A DNA stretch of 64,000 nt from DATAXI01 sp963756185 (GCA_963756185.1 CAVWMS010000011.1:1-64000), one strand, 5' to 3'; positions 36,015 through 46,754 are shown, counted from the first letter of the stretch. Numbers and translations: made by a program. The notes: generated by a model from the letters alone, not told the origin.

Positions 36015-39000
36015 TTATACGGGAGTCGTATCGCCGGCTCCCACCAGGTCGACGAAAGGCAGCCAGGTCACGGTACTTGGTTCCACGGGTTTGCCCGCCG
36101 GCTCCGTGCCGGTTGAGTTATAGGCCTGGTATTCGAGAATATCGTAAATCTGGGTATTGGCGTTGTAGAGGTAGGAGAGGAAGACGCTGTCAACCTTGGT
36201 CGGCGAAGCGTCGATTCCCGTGCCGGTGATGGGCAGCCCATCGGAGTCAAAGAGCCCTTCGAATACCTTTCCGGGCTTGCCGATCGGGGTGGAGCTGTTG
36301 CCTATCACCGCCGTGCCTTCAAGCGGTGCATAGAGTTGCGTGCTGCCGACTCCCTTGAAGATGTGATCGGTCACGCCCGCGCCTCCCGGGCCGCCATAAA
36401 TTTCCGAGGTCTCATCGTTGATGCTCTTTCCATCGACCGTCACCCTCTTGTTGGTCGAGGCGTGAATGATGTCGCTGCCTTGGGAGCCGATGAAGTAACG
36501 GTAGGAGCCGGTCAGCGCGAGGGTGCCGGAATTGGCGTCGGTCCCATCGAGGTTCTGGACCTGGCCGGCGCCATCGCCCAGGTTCACGTTCACTCCGCTG
36601 GTTGCGTTCTCGTAATCAAGTAAGTTGTAAATGGTGTCCGAAGTGATTGTATCCGCAACGTCCGGGCCGGTGGTGAGCACATAGGTGTTGACCTGTTTGC
36701 CGCCGTTGATGATGTCCGCGCCCGCGTCGGCGACGAACAGATTTCTGAGGCTCGCGCTGCCGGTCATCTGGATGGAGCCGGTGCCGAACCCGGACGCGTT
36801 GATCATCCATCCGGCCAGCGGCTTGCCAATCACGGTGGCTGTGCCTTCGCCCACGATGGCGGCGGAGGCGGCGTTGTTGAAATTGACCAATTGCATGGCC
36901 ATGTCTCCCAGCGACGAGGCCGTGTTGCTCGACATGATGGCGTCGGTGGTCAGCTTGATCTCGCCGGAGACCGATGCCACCTGCCTGAGCACGGTGTCGC
37001 CGCCGCCGGTGGCGCCGGTGAGCGTTCCGGAGGTGGCGTAGGAGGCCGATTCACCGGCCGCGCCAAAGCCGTAAGTCCAGCCGTTAATATCAAAGGTGCC
37101 TCCGGCAGCGTTGTCGGTCAGGTTTGCCGTCATGAAGTTGTTGGTCGCGCCGGCGCCGTTGAACGTCACGCTCATGCCGTCGTTGGAAGTTACTCCGGTG
37201 TCGGTGAGCACATAGGCGTAGTTGTTCTCCGCCTGGTCGGCGACCGACTTGACCACGTTGACTGTCCCCTCGCCTTGCGCGCCTCCATCGGCCAAAATCG
37301 CCGCCAGGCCGGTCCAATCATTCGCGCCGGAGCCGGTTCCCGTGCCAAAGGTAAACGTGGCCGCCCCGGTCCCGGTCAGCGTGGCCCTGGCGATGCCAGA
37401 TATAGCCATGTCGAGGCCATCGGACGTGGTCAGGTTGCTGTTGGTCAATGTGAAGCCCGTTGCACTCTTGACCGCGACCACCGTGTCAGTCGTGCCGCCG
37501 GTATTGGTCAAAGAACCGCCGCCCGTCCAGCCGCTCACGACGAAGCTGTTGCCGCCGGCAGTGTCTGTCAGTTGCGCTTTCCCGATGCCGGAGAGCGTGA
37601 GGCTCATCGTGTCGCCGGTGTCGGTCAGGGAAGTATTGGTAAGGGTAAATCCGCCGGCCTTGCTTGCGATGACGGTGTCCATGAACGGGCCAGTCAATGT
37701 GCCGGTGCCGGTCCAGCCAGTTACCGTGAAGCCGTTGCCGAGCAGTGGCTCCGCAATGATCGCTTTGGAAACCACTGAGCCGCCCCAGCCAGTAAAAATA
37801 ATGACGCCGCCGGTATCCGTGAGGTCCGCAATACCGACGCCCGACAACGTGAGGCTCATGTTGTCGGTGCTGCTCAGCGACGTGTTGGTCAATGTATAGC
37901 CGGCGTACTTGCTGGCGATCACCGTATCGGTTGAGCCGCCGCTGTTGGTCAGCGAACCGCTCCCTGTCCAACCGCTGACCGTGAAGCTATCGCCGCCGGC
38001 GGTATCGGTCAGTTGCGCTATCCCGATACCCGCCAATGTCAGGCTCATCGCATCAGCACTGTCAGCGAGGGAGGTGTTGGTCAGCGTGAATCCGCCGGCC
38101 TTGCTGGCAGTGACGGTGTCCGTCACGACCCCGGTTAAGGTCCCGCCGTGCGTCCAGCCAGTTACCGTGAAGCTGTTATCGCCGCCGGTGTCGGTGAGGT
38201 CCGCAATGGCGGGACCGGAGAGTGTGAGACTCACCCCGTCGGTGCTGGTCAACGACGTGTTGGTCAGTGTGTAGCTGGCGCTCTTGCTGGCGATTACCGT
38301 GTCGGTTGCCGGGCCAGTCAACGTGCCGGCGCCGGTCCAGCCACTTACCGTGAAGCTATTGCTGCCGCCTGTATCGGTCAGGCTGGCAATCGTGATGCCG
38401 GACAGCGTAAGGCTCATCCCATCGGTGCTGCTTAAGGAGGAATTGCTCAATATGTAGCTCGCGCTCTTGACGGCGACGATCGTGTCAGTCGGGCTGCCGG
38501 TATTGCCCAGCGATCCGCTGCCGGTCCAGCCGCTCACCGTGAAGCTATTGCCACCCGCGGTATCGGTCAGGTCGGCGATGCCAATGCCCGAGAGCGCGAG
38601 GCTCATCGCGTCGGCGGTGTCCGCGAGTGAAGTATCGCCGAGCGTGAATCCTCCGGCCTTGCTTGCAATAACGGTATCCGTCGCCAGGCCGGTCAATGTG
38701 CCGCTGCCGGTCCAGCCGGTTACGGTGAAGCTATCGCCGCCGCCGGTGTCCGTCAGCTCGGCAATCGTGATGCCCGACAACATCAGGTCCATACCGTCAC
38801 TGGTCATCAGGTTTACATTGGTCAGCGTGAAGCTCGCGCTCTTACTCGCGATGATCGTGTCGGTTGTCCCACCGGTGTTGGTCAGGGATCCGGCTCCCGT
38901 CCATCCCGACACCGTGAAGCTATTCCCTCCGCCTGTATCCGTCAGGTCCGCAATCCCGATTCCCGAAAGCGCCAGGCTCATTCCATCCCCAGAGTCCGAA

Positions 39001-42000
39001 AGCGACGTATCCGTCAGCGTAAAGCTTCCGTTCTTCGAAGCCACCACTGTGTCATTCACACTCCCCGCCAATGTTCCAAAATGCGTCCATCCGGTCACGG
39101 TGTAGCTGTGGCCTCCGCCGATGCCAAAGAGGTCGGCGTCTGTGATGCCGGTGAGTCCAAGACTCATGCCATCGCTCGCCGACAACGAGTTGTCGGTCAG
39201 GGTGAAACTTGCGTTCTTGGCCGCGTAAACCCCATCAGCGCCACCGGTATCGTCCAGCGTCCCCGTACCGGTCCAACCGCTCACCATGAAGCTATTGGCG
39301 CTCCCCGTATCCGTGAGATCGGCAATCCCGATCCCCGATAACCCCATGGTCATCCCGTCCGTTGTGTCCGCAAGCTCGGTGTTCGTCAGTATAAAATTTC
39401 CGTTCTTCGTAGCCACTACCGTATCAGTCAAGGTCCCCGTTAGCGTTCCGAAATGCGTCCACCCGGTTACCGTGAAGCTATGACTTCCACCCGTGTCCGT
39501 CAGGTCCGCATTCGTCATGCCCGAGAGCGTGAGGCTCATGCCATCGGTGCTGGTCAGCGATGTGTTGGTCAGCGTGTAGCTGGCGCTTTTGCTGGCTGCC
39601 ACCGTGTCACTCACCGTGCCAGTCAATATGCCAGTGCCGGTCCAGCCGCTTACGGTGAAGGTGTTACTGCTGCCAGTGTCGGTTAAATCGGCAACCGTGA
39701 TGCCAGAGAGCGTGAGGCTCATGCCATCGCTGCTGGTCAAGGACGTGTTGGTCAGCGTAAAGCTGGCGTTCTTGCTGGCGACCACCGTGTCGGTCGTGCC
39801 GCCGCTATCGGTCAGCGACCCGTTGCCGGTCCAGCCGCTCACAGTGAAACTATTGCCGCCCGCGGTATCGGTAAGCTCGGCGATCCCAAGTCCCGACAAT
39901 ACCAGGCTCATGTTATCGGTGCTGCTCAGTGATGTGTTGGTCAGCGTGAAGCCGGTGCTCTTGCTGGCGATGACCGTGTCGGTCGCGGCGCCGGTGAGCG
40001 TGCCCATCCCGGTCCAGCCGCTCACAGTGAACGTGTGGCTGCTGCCAGTGTCGGTCAAATCTGCGATGCCAATGCTGGACAGTGTGAGACTCATTCCATC
40101 GCTGCTGCTCAGCGACGTATTGGTCAGCGTGAAGCTGGCGTTCTTGCTGGCGATCACCGTGTCCGACGCTGTTCCCGTCAGAGTTCCCGTCCCCGTCCAG
40201 CCGCTCACAGTGAGGCTGTTGTCGCCCGCGGTGTCAGTCAGTTGCGCAATCTGAATGCCCGCCAGCGTGAGACTCATGCCATCGCTGCTGCTCAACGACG
40301 CGTTGGTAAGTGTGAAGCTCGCGCTCTTGGTGGCAATGACGGTATCGGTGGTGCCGCCCGTATTCGTCAGCGACCCGCCGCCCGTCCAGCCACTTACTGT
40401 AAAGCTGTTGCCGCCCGCCGTATCCGTAAGCTGCGCAAACCCAAGCTCCACCAGCGTCATATGCATCGCATCCGCCGTGTCGGTAAGTGACGTGTTGGTC
40501 AGCGTAAAGCCGCCTGCCTTGCTGGCAATCACCGTGTCGGTGAAGCCGATCGCACCTGTCAGCATCCCGGTTCCGGTCCAGCCGCTCACCGTAAAGCTGT
40601 GGGCGGCGCCTGTATCTGTAAGGTCGGCGATGGTAATCCCCGAAAGCGTCAGGCTCAGCCCGTTGGTGCAGGTCAACGAGGTATTGGTCAGCGTAAAGCT
40701 CCCGTCCTCGTTGACAAACACCGTATCCGATGCCGCGCCAGTAAGTGCTCCGCCGCCGGCCCAGCCATCTATCGAGAACTGGTGGCTGCTGCCGGTGTCC
40801 GTAAGATCAGCAATGCCAATACCCGAAAGCGTCAGGTTCATCCCGTCGCTGCTGCCCAGCGAATTGGCGGTTAGCGTGAAGTCGCCGTCCTTGCCGGCGA
40901 TCACCGTATCGGTCGCCGCACCGCTCAAAGTTCCGCTGCCGGTCCAGCCGCTTACCGTGAAGATATTACCGGTACCAGTGTCCGTCAGATCGGCAATCGT
41001 GATGCCTGACAACACGACGCTCAACCCATCGCTGCTGCTCAGTAACGTGTTGGTCAGTGTAAAGCTGGCGTTCTTGCTGGCGATGATGGTGTCCGTCGCT
41101 GCGCCAGTCAGAGCGCCGGCGCCGGTCCAACCGCTTATCGTGAAGCTATTGCCACTGCCGGTGTCGGTCAGATCGGCAATCGTGATGCCCGACAGCTCGA
41201 GGCTCAACCCATCGCTGCTGCTCAGCAACGTGTTGGTCAGCGTGAAGCTCGCATTCTTGCTGACCACCACCGTGTCGGTCGCCGCGCCAGTCGAGGTTCC
41301 GCTGCCGGTCCAACCGCTTACGGTGAAGCTATTGCCGCCGCCTGTGTCTGTCAGATCGGCAATCGTGATGCCTGATAGCGCGAGGCTCATTCCGTCGGTG
41401 CTGCTCAGCAACGTGTTGGTCAGCGTGAAACTGGCATTTTTGCTGGCGATCACCGTGTCGATCGCCGCGCCAGCCAAGGTTCCACCGCCGGTCCAACCGC
41501 TTACCGTGAAGCTATTGCCGCTGCCGGTGTCGGTCAGATCGGCAATCGTGATGCCTGACAACGCGAGGCTCATTCCGTCGCTGCTGCTCAAAGAGGTATT
41601 GGTCAGCGTGAAGCTGGCGCTCTTGCTGGCAATGACCGTGTCGGTCGTGCCGCCGGTGTCGGCCAGCGACCCGCCGCCTGTCCAGCCGCTCACCGTGAAA
41701 CTATTGCTGCCCGCGGTGTCGGCCAATTGCGCTATCCCAATACCCGACAAGGTCATGCTCATTGAATCGGCCGTGTCCGCAAGCGACGTGTTGGTAAGTG
41801 AAAACCCGCCACCCTTGCTCGCGACGACCTTATCTGTAGCGGCGCCGGTCAACGTGCCACTGCCAGTCCAGCCAGTTATCGTGAAAGTGTGGCCGCTGCC
41901 GGTATCCGTCAGGTCGGCCACGCTGATTCCCGAAAGAGTCAGACTCATCCCATCGGTGCTGGTCAAAGAGGTATTGGTCAACGTGAAACTGGCGTTCTTG

Positions 42001-44729
42001 CTGGCAACCACCGTGTCTGTCGTCCCCCCGCTGTCTGTCAACAGTGCGCCGCCCGTCCACCCGCCGACGGTGAAACTGTGACCCGCTCCGGTATCGGTTA
42101 GTTGCGCTTCCCCAATTCGCGACAAGGCCAGGCTCATCCCGTCGCTGCTGCTTAGCAAACTATTGGTCAGTGTGAAGCTGGCATTCTTACTCGCCACCAC
42201 TGTGTCAGATGTCCCTCCGCTGTCAGTCAACGACCCGCCCCCGGTCCATCCGCTCACCGTAAAGCTATGACCCGCGCCGGCATCGGTCAGTTGCACTTTT
42301 CCAATGCCGGACAACGTAATGTTCATTGAATCCGCAGTGTCGGTAAGCGACGTGTTGCTCAGCGTAAAGCTGCCGTTCTTTGCGGCAATCACGGTATCCG
42401 TCGCCGCTCCGGTCAGTGTCCCGCCGTGGGTCCAACTGCTTACCGTGAAACTGTTGCCGCTGCCGGTATCGGTCAGGTCGGCCAAGGTGATACCCGATAG
42501 CGACATGCTCATGCCATCGCTGCTGGTCACTGACGTATTTGTGAGCGTAAAGCTGGCGTTCTTGGCGGCCACCACCGTGTCCGACGACCCTCCAGTGTCT
42601 GTGAATGAGCCGCCGCCCGTCCATCCGCTCACGGTAAGGCTATCACCCGTGCCAGCGTCAGTTAGTTGAACTTTTCCAATGCCGGACAACGTCAGGTTCA
42701 TGTTATCCCCCGTATCCGTAAGCGACGTATTGGTCAGCGTGAAGCTCCCATTCTTGGCGGCGATCACCGTATCCGTTGACAAGCCGCTCAGCGTGCCGCT
42801 GCCGGTCCAACTGCTTACCGTAAAGGTGTGGCTGCCACCGGTATCGGTCAGATCCGCTATGCCGACGCCAGACAATGTCATGCTCATCCCGTCGCTGCTG
42901 CTCAGCGATCCGTTGTTCAGTGTAAAGCTCGCGCTCTTGCTGGCGATGACAGTATCCGACGACAGTCCAGTCAGCGTGCCGCTGCCAGTCCAGCCGCTCA
43001 CGGTGAAGTTGTTGCCGCCCCCGGTGTCAGTTAGATTCGCTGTGCCAATGCCAGACAGCGCCATGCTCATCCCGTCGCTGCTGCTCAAGGCTGTGTTGCT
43101 CAGCGTAAAGCTGGCGCTCTTATTGGCGATCACCGTATCGGCCGGGCTGCCGGGATCGCTCAGCGTGCCCTTGCCAGTCCAGCCGCTTACGTTAAAGCTA
43201 TAGCCCCCTTGAGGGTCCGTCAGGTCGGCTATCCCAATCCCCGACAACGTCAAATCCAAATATTGATCCTGCGAGGAGGTAAGTGACGTATTTGTTAACG
43301 TAAAATCGCCGCCCGATATGACAATCGAATCCGTCGCGGTTCCTGTCAACGTTGCGGTCCCGTTCCAACCGGAGTCCGTAAAACTGTGGTTTCCGCCGGT
43401 ATCAGTCAGGTAGAATGGCGAAAAGCCCGTCGTATCCAAAGTCATACCGTCGCTGGACGAAATCTCCGGTGAGAACGGTTCGGCCAGTGTGAAACTAGCC
43501 GACTTGACCGCGGTCAATGTGTCGAAACTGCCAGGGGTGGGGCTCGCGGCGGAATCCGTAAGATTTCCGCCTGCGGTCCACCCCGACACGTCAAAGTTAT
43601 GCCCCCCGCCCGTATCGGTTATCTCAGCATCCGAGAATCCATCGGCGCCCGCCAATGTCAGGGACATCCCGGCGGTGTCGCTCAATGAGGTATTGGTGAG
43701 GGTAAACCCAGCGTTAGCCTGCGCGTCGATCTCCTCCGGCGATGGTTCATTATTAGTCAGGGTTCCCGAGCCCTTCCAATTATCGACGGAGAAGCCGTTT
43801 GCGCCTCCGGAACCCGCGTCTGTCAGATTTGCAATACCTATGCCGGAAAGCGTCATGTCCATTCCGTCGTTCGGGGTCGACAGCGACGTTGCAGATAGGT
43901 CGAATGCGCTGGCCTTGGTCGCCACCACGGCGTCTGTACTGGTCCCCGTCAATTTTCCAGCACCTGTCCAGGCGCTGACTGTAAAGTGATGATTGCCGCC
44001 GGTGTCAGTGAGATTCGCCTTCCCGAGGCCCGACAACGTCAGGCTCATTCCGTCCGTGCTGGATAATGAAGTATTGGTCAGCGTAAAGCTTGCGTTCTTG
44101 CTGGCGGTGACAGTGTCGCTCGATGCCCCGGTAAGCGCGCCGCCGCCAGTCCAGCCACTTACAGTGAAGGTGTGACTGCTGCCGGTATCCTTAAGATTCG
44201 CCGTCCCCACGCCGCTGATGCCAAGGGACATCCCGTCGCTTGCCGAGAGCGTGGTATTGGTCAGTGTGAAATTGGCCGACTTGGTGGCCGTGATCGTGTC
44301 GGCGGCGCCGGAGTTTGAGAAACTGCCCACTCCCGTGAATCCAGAAAAGTCGAAGGCGTTGCCGCCTGTCGAGTCAGTGAACGAAGCGCCGGTTATCGAC
44401 GAGGAGGATGTGTTGACGTGAAAACCTCCGGACAAGGCAAACGCCACCGAGTCGGTGGCGCCGACAGACTGGCTGCCGGCGTCATAATTCAACTGGATCG
44501 AGGAAACACTCGCAAACTGAGTGGCCGCAAGTCCCGTCCCGCTCACCTGGATGGTGCTGTCGACCGTTACGGTGGAAATCGACGCCGAATCGCTGGCCGC
44601 GCCGAGGATTATCGTCAAAACTCCGCCGCTCAGGGATGCGGTAACGGCCGGCGCGATTCGCGATTCCAACGGCTCTATCAACGGGTGCGCCGGTCTGCCG
44701 GGAGCCGCAAACCTTTTGGGCGTTTTCAT
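36015..44729 (-). CDS. Giant LEPR-XLL-type beta-strand repeat protein (about 2,900 aa)
   Basis: The N-terminus MKTPKRFAAPGRPAHPLIEP carries the LEPR-XLL-like box (PLIEPLESRIAPAV), found in very large exported proteins of Planctomycetes and Verrucomicrobia. A unit of about 60 residues follows some 38 times, with consensus pieces TDTVIASKNASFTLTNTSL, SSSDGMSLTLSGIGIADLTD and TGSGNSFTVSGWTGSGTL; neighbouring units match over 180-bp periods in DNA. The last 450 residues are non-repetitive with RTX-like GGKQVNTYVL and GSQGSDIIHAS. ATG 44,729 is chosen over 44,783 because the preceding 18 codons look unlike coding. It is probably a surface adhesin or fibre. The frame is open over 8.7 kb, in contrast to the indel-rich mycobacterial part. 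Confidence 0.85.
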   Translation of the reverse strand: MKTPKRFAAPGRPAHPLIEPLESRIAPAVTASLSGGVLTIILGAASDSASISTVTVDSTIQVSGTGLAATQFASVSSIQLNYDAGSQSVGATDSVAFALSGGFHVNTSSSSITGASFTDSTGGNAFDFSGFTGVGSFSNSGAADTITATKSANFTLTNTTLSASDGMSLGISGVGTANLKDTGSSHTFTVSGWTGGGALTGASSDTVTASKNASFTLTNTSLSSTDGMSLTLSGLGKANLTDTGGNHHFTVSAWTGAGKLTGTSTDAVVATKASAFDLSATSLSTPNDGMDMTLSGIGIANLTDAGSGGANGFSVDNWKGSGTLTNNEPSPEEIDAQANAGFTLTNTSLSDTAGMSLTLAGADGFSDAEITDTGGGHNFDVSGWTAGGNLTDSAASPTPGSFDTLTAVKSASFTLAEPFSPEISSSDGMTLDTTGFSPFYLTDTGGNHSFTDSGWNGTATLTGTATDSIVISGGDFTLTNTSLTSSQDQYLDLTLSGIGIADLTDPQGGYSFNVSGWTGKGTLSDPGSPADTVIANKSASFTLSNTALSSSDGMSMALSGIGTANLTDTGGGNNFTVSGWTGSGTLTGLSSDTVIASKSASFTLNNGSLSSSDGMSMTLSGVGIADLTDTGGSHTFTVSSWTGSGTLSGLSTDTVIAAKNGSFTLTNTSLTDTGDNMNLTLSGIGKVQLTDAGTGDSLTVSGWTGGGSFTDTGGSSDTVVAAKNASFTLTNTSVTSSDGMSMSLSGITLADLTDTGSGNSFTVSSWTHGGTLTGAATDTVIAAKNGSFTLSNTSLTDTADSMNITLSGIGKVQLTDAGAGHSFTVSGWTGGGSLTDSGGTSDTVVASKNASFTLTNSLLSSSDGMSLALSRIGEAQLTDTGAGHSFTVGGWTGGALLTDSGGTTDTVVASKNASFTLTNTSLTSTDGMSLTLSGISVADLTDTGSGHTFTITGWTGSGTLTGAATDKVVASKGGGFSLTNTSLADTADSMSMTLSGIGIAQLADTAGSNSFTVSGWTGGGSLADTGGTTDTVIASKSASFTLTNTSLSSSDGMSLALSGITIADLTDTGSGNSFTVSGWTGGGTLAGAAIDTVIASKNASFTLTNTLLSSTDGMSLALSGITIADLTDTGGGNSFTVSGWTGSGTSTGAATDTVVVSKNASFTLTNTLLSSSDGLSLELSGITIADLTDTGSGNSFTISGWTGAGALTGAATDTIIASKNASFTLTNTLLSSSDGLSVVLSGITIADLTDTGTGNIFTVSGWTGSGTLSGAATDTVIAGKDGDFTLTANSLGSSDGMNLTLSGIGIADLTDTGSSHQFSIDGWAGGGALTGAASDTVFVNEDGSFTLTNTSLTCTNGLSLTLSGITIADLTDTGAAHSFTVSGWTGTGMLTGAIGFTDTVIASKAGGFTLTNTSLTDTADAMHMTLVELGFAQLTDTAGGNSFTVSGWTGGGSLTNTGGTTDTVIATKSASFTLTNASLSSSDGMSLTLAGIQIAQLTDTAGDNSLTVSGWTGTGTLTGTASDTVIASKNASFTLTNTSLSSSDGMSLTLSSIGIADLTDTGSSHTFTVSGWTGMGTLTGAATDTVIASKSTGFTLTNTSLSSTDNMSLVLSGLGIAELTDTAGGNSFTVSGWTGNGSLTDSGGTTDTVVASKNASFTLTNTSLTSSDGMSLTLSGITVADLTDTGSSNTFTVSGWTGTGILTGTVSDTVAASKSASYTLTNTSLTSTDGMSLTLSGMTNADLTDTGGSHSFTVTGWTHFGTLTGTLTDTVVATKNGNFILTNTELADTTDGMTMGLSGIGIADLTDTGSANSFMVSGWTGTGTLDDTGGADGVYAAKNASFTLTDNSLSASDGMSLGLTGITDADLFGIGGGHSYTVTGWTHFGTLAGSVNDTVVASKNGSFTLTDTSLSDSGDGMSLALSGIGIADLTDTGGGNSFTVSGWTGAGSLTNTGGTTDTIIASKSASFTLTNVNLMTSDGMDLMLSGITIAELTDTGGGDSFTVTGWTGSGTLTGLATDTVIASKAGGFTLGDTSLADTADAMSLALSGIGIADLTDTAGGNSFTVSGWTGSGSLGNTGSPTDTIVAVKSASYILSNSSLSSTDGMSLTLSGITIASLTDTGGSNSFTVSGWTGAGTLTGPATDTVIASKSASYTLTNTSLTSTDGVSLTLSGPAIADLTDTGGDNSFTVTGWTHGGTLTGVVTDTVTASKAGGFTLTNTSLADSADAMSLTLAGIGIAQLTDTAGGDSFTVSGWTGSGSLTNSGGSTDTVIASKYAGYTLTNTSLSSTDNMSLTLSGVGIADLTDTGGVIIFTGWGGSVVSKAIIAEPLLGNGFTVTGWTGTGTLTGPFMDTVIASKAGGFTLTNTSLTDTGDTMSLTLSGIGKAQLTDTAGGNSFVVSGWTGGGSLTNTGGTTDTVVAVKSATGFTLTNSNLTTSDGLDMAISGIARATLTGTGAATFTFGTGTGSGANDWTGLAAILADGGAQGEGTVNVVKSVADQAENNYAYVLTDTGVTSNDGMSVTFNGAGATNNFMTANLTDNAAGGTFDINGWTYGFGAAGESASYATSGTLTGATGGGDTVLRQVASVSGEIKLTTDAIMSSNTASSLGDMAMQLVNFNNAASAAIVGEGTATVIGKPLAGWMINASGFGTGSIQMTGSASLRNLFVADAGADIINGGKQVNTYVLTTGPDVADTITSDTIYNLLDYENATSGVNVNLGDGAGQVQNLDGTDANSGTLALTGSYRYFIGSQGSDIIHASTNKRVTVDGKSINDETSEIYGGPGGAGVTDHIFKGVGSTQLYAPLEGTAVIGNSSTPIGKPGKVFEGLFDSDGLPITGTGIDASPTKVDSVFLSYLYNANTQIYDILEYQAYNSTGTEPAGKPVEPSTVTWLPFVDLVGAGDTTPV

Positions 44730-44783
44730 GGATAAGGGATCTTCAGTGCAGATATGTTCTTGGGGACGCTCCTCGCCTGCCAT

Positions 44784-45065
44784 TCCACCCCGCGCGAACT
44801 ACGATTTGGTTAGGGTCGTCTGTTCAACGATAAAATCCCCATTTTCCGCCTTGGTTGCAAGGTTTTCGTCTTTATTGTTATTAATAGGTTCAAGGCGTTG
44901 AACGCGGTGCTTTTTTACCGTTGAACGGGTGTTCAATTGGATTCGGGCATATTGGGGGTCGGTTTCTGGCGGCTCTCCGGTGTATGTAGCCGCGCGCCAG
45001 TCCCTTGCGGCTCCCGTTATATTCGGCCCGCATTAACCCGGCAGTTCATTTGGAAAATCCCGGGC
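44784..45065. other. Intergenic region upstream of the giant gene
   Basis: AT-richer than its surroundings, with T/A runs at about 44,870-44,920, fitting a promoter for the minus-strand giant gene. No gene or hairpin is convincing. Confidence 0.35.
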
Positions 45066-46754
45066 TCATTCCTCGAACAACTGCCATTCGCTGATGCCCG
45101 GCTGGCCTTTGGCGTCGGTGATATTCAGGCGAAATAGCTGCGCGTCAACGGGATCGAAACTCTTCTGGTCGCCGGCGCCCCTGGTCTTTCCTTCCGCGAT
45201 TGTCTTCCAGTCGTTGCCGTCCTTGTATTGGAGTTGATAAGTGATCCCGCGCTGTTCCTTTGGTTTGTCCGGCTCGGAAAACACGCTGGCCGCGATCTTC
45301 ATCGGCTTGCCCAGGTCCACCTGCAACCAGCCGGTCTTCTGGTCCGGCGCCGCGGACCAATGCGTCTTTGGGTCGCCGTCAAACGCGTTCGCCGCCTTGT
45401 TGGCGCCATCCTCGCTCGATGCCAGGCCGGTTTTGTTCAGGGTTGCCGGCGGGGCGATGTCCGGTTCGCCCTTGATCTGGAGCATTACTACCGAGTCGAT
45501 GTTATCCGGAGCCTGCTTCGGCAGGGAAATCTCGACGTGCCCATCCGCGGATTGCACATCGAGATCATTCGTCCCGCCGGCGAGCAACCGCGCGGAATCG
45601 ACCTCGGCGGTCATCGGCACCCGCAGGGTGCCATCCTGCGGCCAGTTGAAAACGTGCAGATACAAGGTGTCTCCCTTCCGCGTGCAGCGACCCCAGGCAA
45701 GATATGGGAAAGGACTCGCGGTCGTGCCGTAAATGGAATCGCCATTTACCTTCATCCATTGGCCGATTTGCTGGAGCCTTTCGACGGAAGGTTGCGGGAT
45801 CACCCCTTCGCTATCCGGACCCACGTTCAGCAGGTAATTGCCTCCCTTGCTCGCGATGTCCACCAGGTTGCGCAGCAGCGTCTCGGTCGATTTCCAGTTA
45901 TTGTCATCCTTCTTGAATCCCCACGTTCCATTCATCGTCATGCACGTTTCCCAATCGCGCCCCGGGTAACCCGTCGCCGGGATGAATTGCTCCGGCGTCT
46001 CGGTATCTCCCGGGAAACCGCCGCCGAGGCGGTTGTTCTGGATGATCTGCGGTTGAAGCTTCTCGACCGCGTCATATAACTTCTGCGCGCGGTCATGGTT
46101 CATGTCGATCGGCGTATCCCACCAAAGCACCGCGAGCGGCCCGTAGTTACTAAGTAACTCGCGTACCTGCGGCACGGCGACGTTGTTGATATAGGCATCC
46201 ATGTCGGTCCCCTGAGCCTTGTCCCATTTGCCGCCGGCAGCCGCGCCGCCGTTATTCCAATCCTGCGCCTGCGAGTAATAAAAGCCGAGTTTCATCCCCT
46301 GCCGCTGGCACGCCGCGGCCAGTTCCTTCAAGGGATCGCGCCCGAACGGCGTCGCCTTGTAGATGTTCCAGTTGCTGTACTCCGTATTGAACATCGCGAA
46401 CCCGTCGTGATGTTTCGCCGTGATGACCATGTATTTCATCCCGGCGTCCTTCGCGATTCGCACGAATGTATCCGCGTCGAATTTCGTCGGGTTGAACTGC
46501 GTCGCGAATGCCTCGTACTCCGCGCACGGAATTTTCGCATGGTTCATGATCCACTCGCCGATGCCCCCCACCGGCTGGCCATGGTAATAACCCGCCGGCA
46601 CCGAATAAACGCCCCAATGGATGAACATTCCAAACTTCGCCTGCCGCCACCATTCCATCCGCGCGTCGTGCTGCTCCTTGGTTTCGGTTTGGGCATTCAT
46701 GACGCCGGCGGTGAAGAGGAGAACAATGAGCGCGGCGGAGATTTTTCGGGACAT
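45066..46754 (-). CDS. Alpha-L-fucosidase (GH29) with C-terminal F5/8-type binding domain
   Basis: 562 residues. The signal peptide MSRKISAALIVLLFTAGVMN ends near AQTE, so it is exported. The GH29 barrel shows WWRQAKFGMFIHWGVYSVPA, YMVITAKHHDGFAMF, the nucleophile region GPLAVLWWDTPIDM and LLNVGPDSEGVIP. After a small beta domain, residues from about 430 (ASSEDGANKAANAFDGDPKT, HWSA, GWLQVDLGKPMKI, ISEWQLFEE) form a carbohydrate-binding discoidin-like domain. It removes terminal fucose from glycans, fitting the polysaccharide-degrading habit of Verrucomicrobia. The frame is intact. Confidence 0.93.
   Translation of the reverse strand: MSRKISAALIVLLFTAGVMNAQTETKEQHDARMEWWRQAKFGMFIHWGVYSVPAGYYHGQPVGGIGEWIMNHAKIPCAEYEAFATQFNPTKFDADTFVRIAKDAGMKYMVITAKHHDGFAMFNTEYSNWNIYKATPFGRDPLKELAAACQRQGMKLGFYYSQAQDWNNGGAAAGGKWDKAQGTDMDAYINNVAVPQVRELLSNYGPLAVLWWDTPIDMNHDRAQKLYDAVEKLQPQIIQNNRLGGGFPGDTETPEQFIPATGYPGRDWETCMTMNGTWGFKKDDNNWKSTETLLRNLVDIASKGGNYLLNVGPDSEGVIPQPSVERLQQIGQWMKVNGDSIYGTTASPFPYLAWGRCTRKGDTLYLHVFNWPQDGTLRVPMTAEVDSARLLAGGTNDLDVQSADGHVEISLPKQAPDNIDSVVMLQIKGEPDIAPPATLNKTGLASSEDGANKAANAFDGDPKTHWSAAPDQKTGWLQVDLGKPMKIAASVFSEPDKPKEQRGITYQLQYKDGNDWKTIAEGKTRGAGDQKSFDPVDAQLFRLNITDAKGQPGISEWQLFEE

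Noticed and set aside
40255..42081. Long plus-strand open frames (up to 608 codons) opposite the giant repeat gene
   Set aside because: They mirror the 180-bp repeats of the minus-strand gene and read as monotonous Val/Ser/Pro strings; a side effect of codon choice in the repeats.
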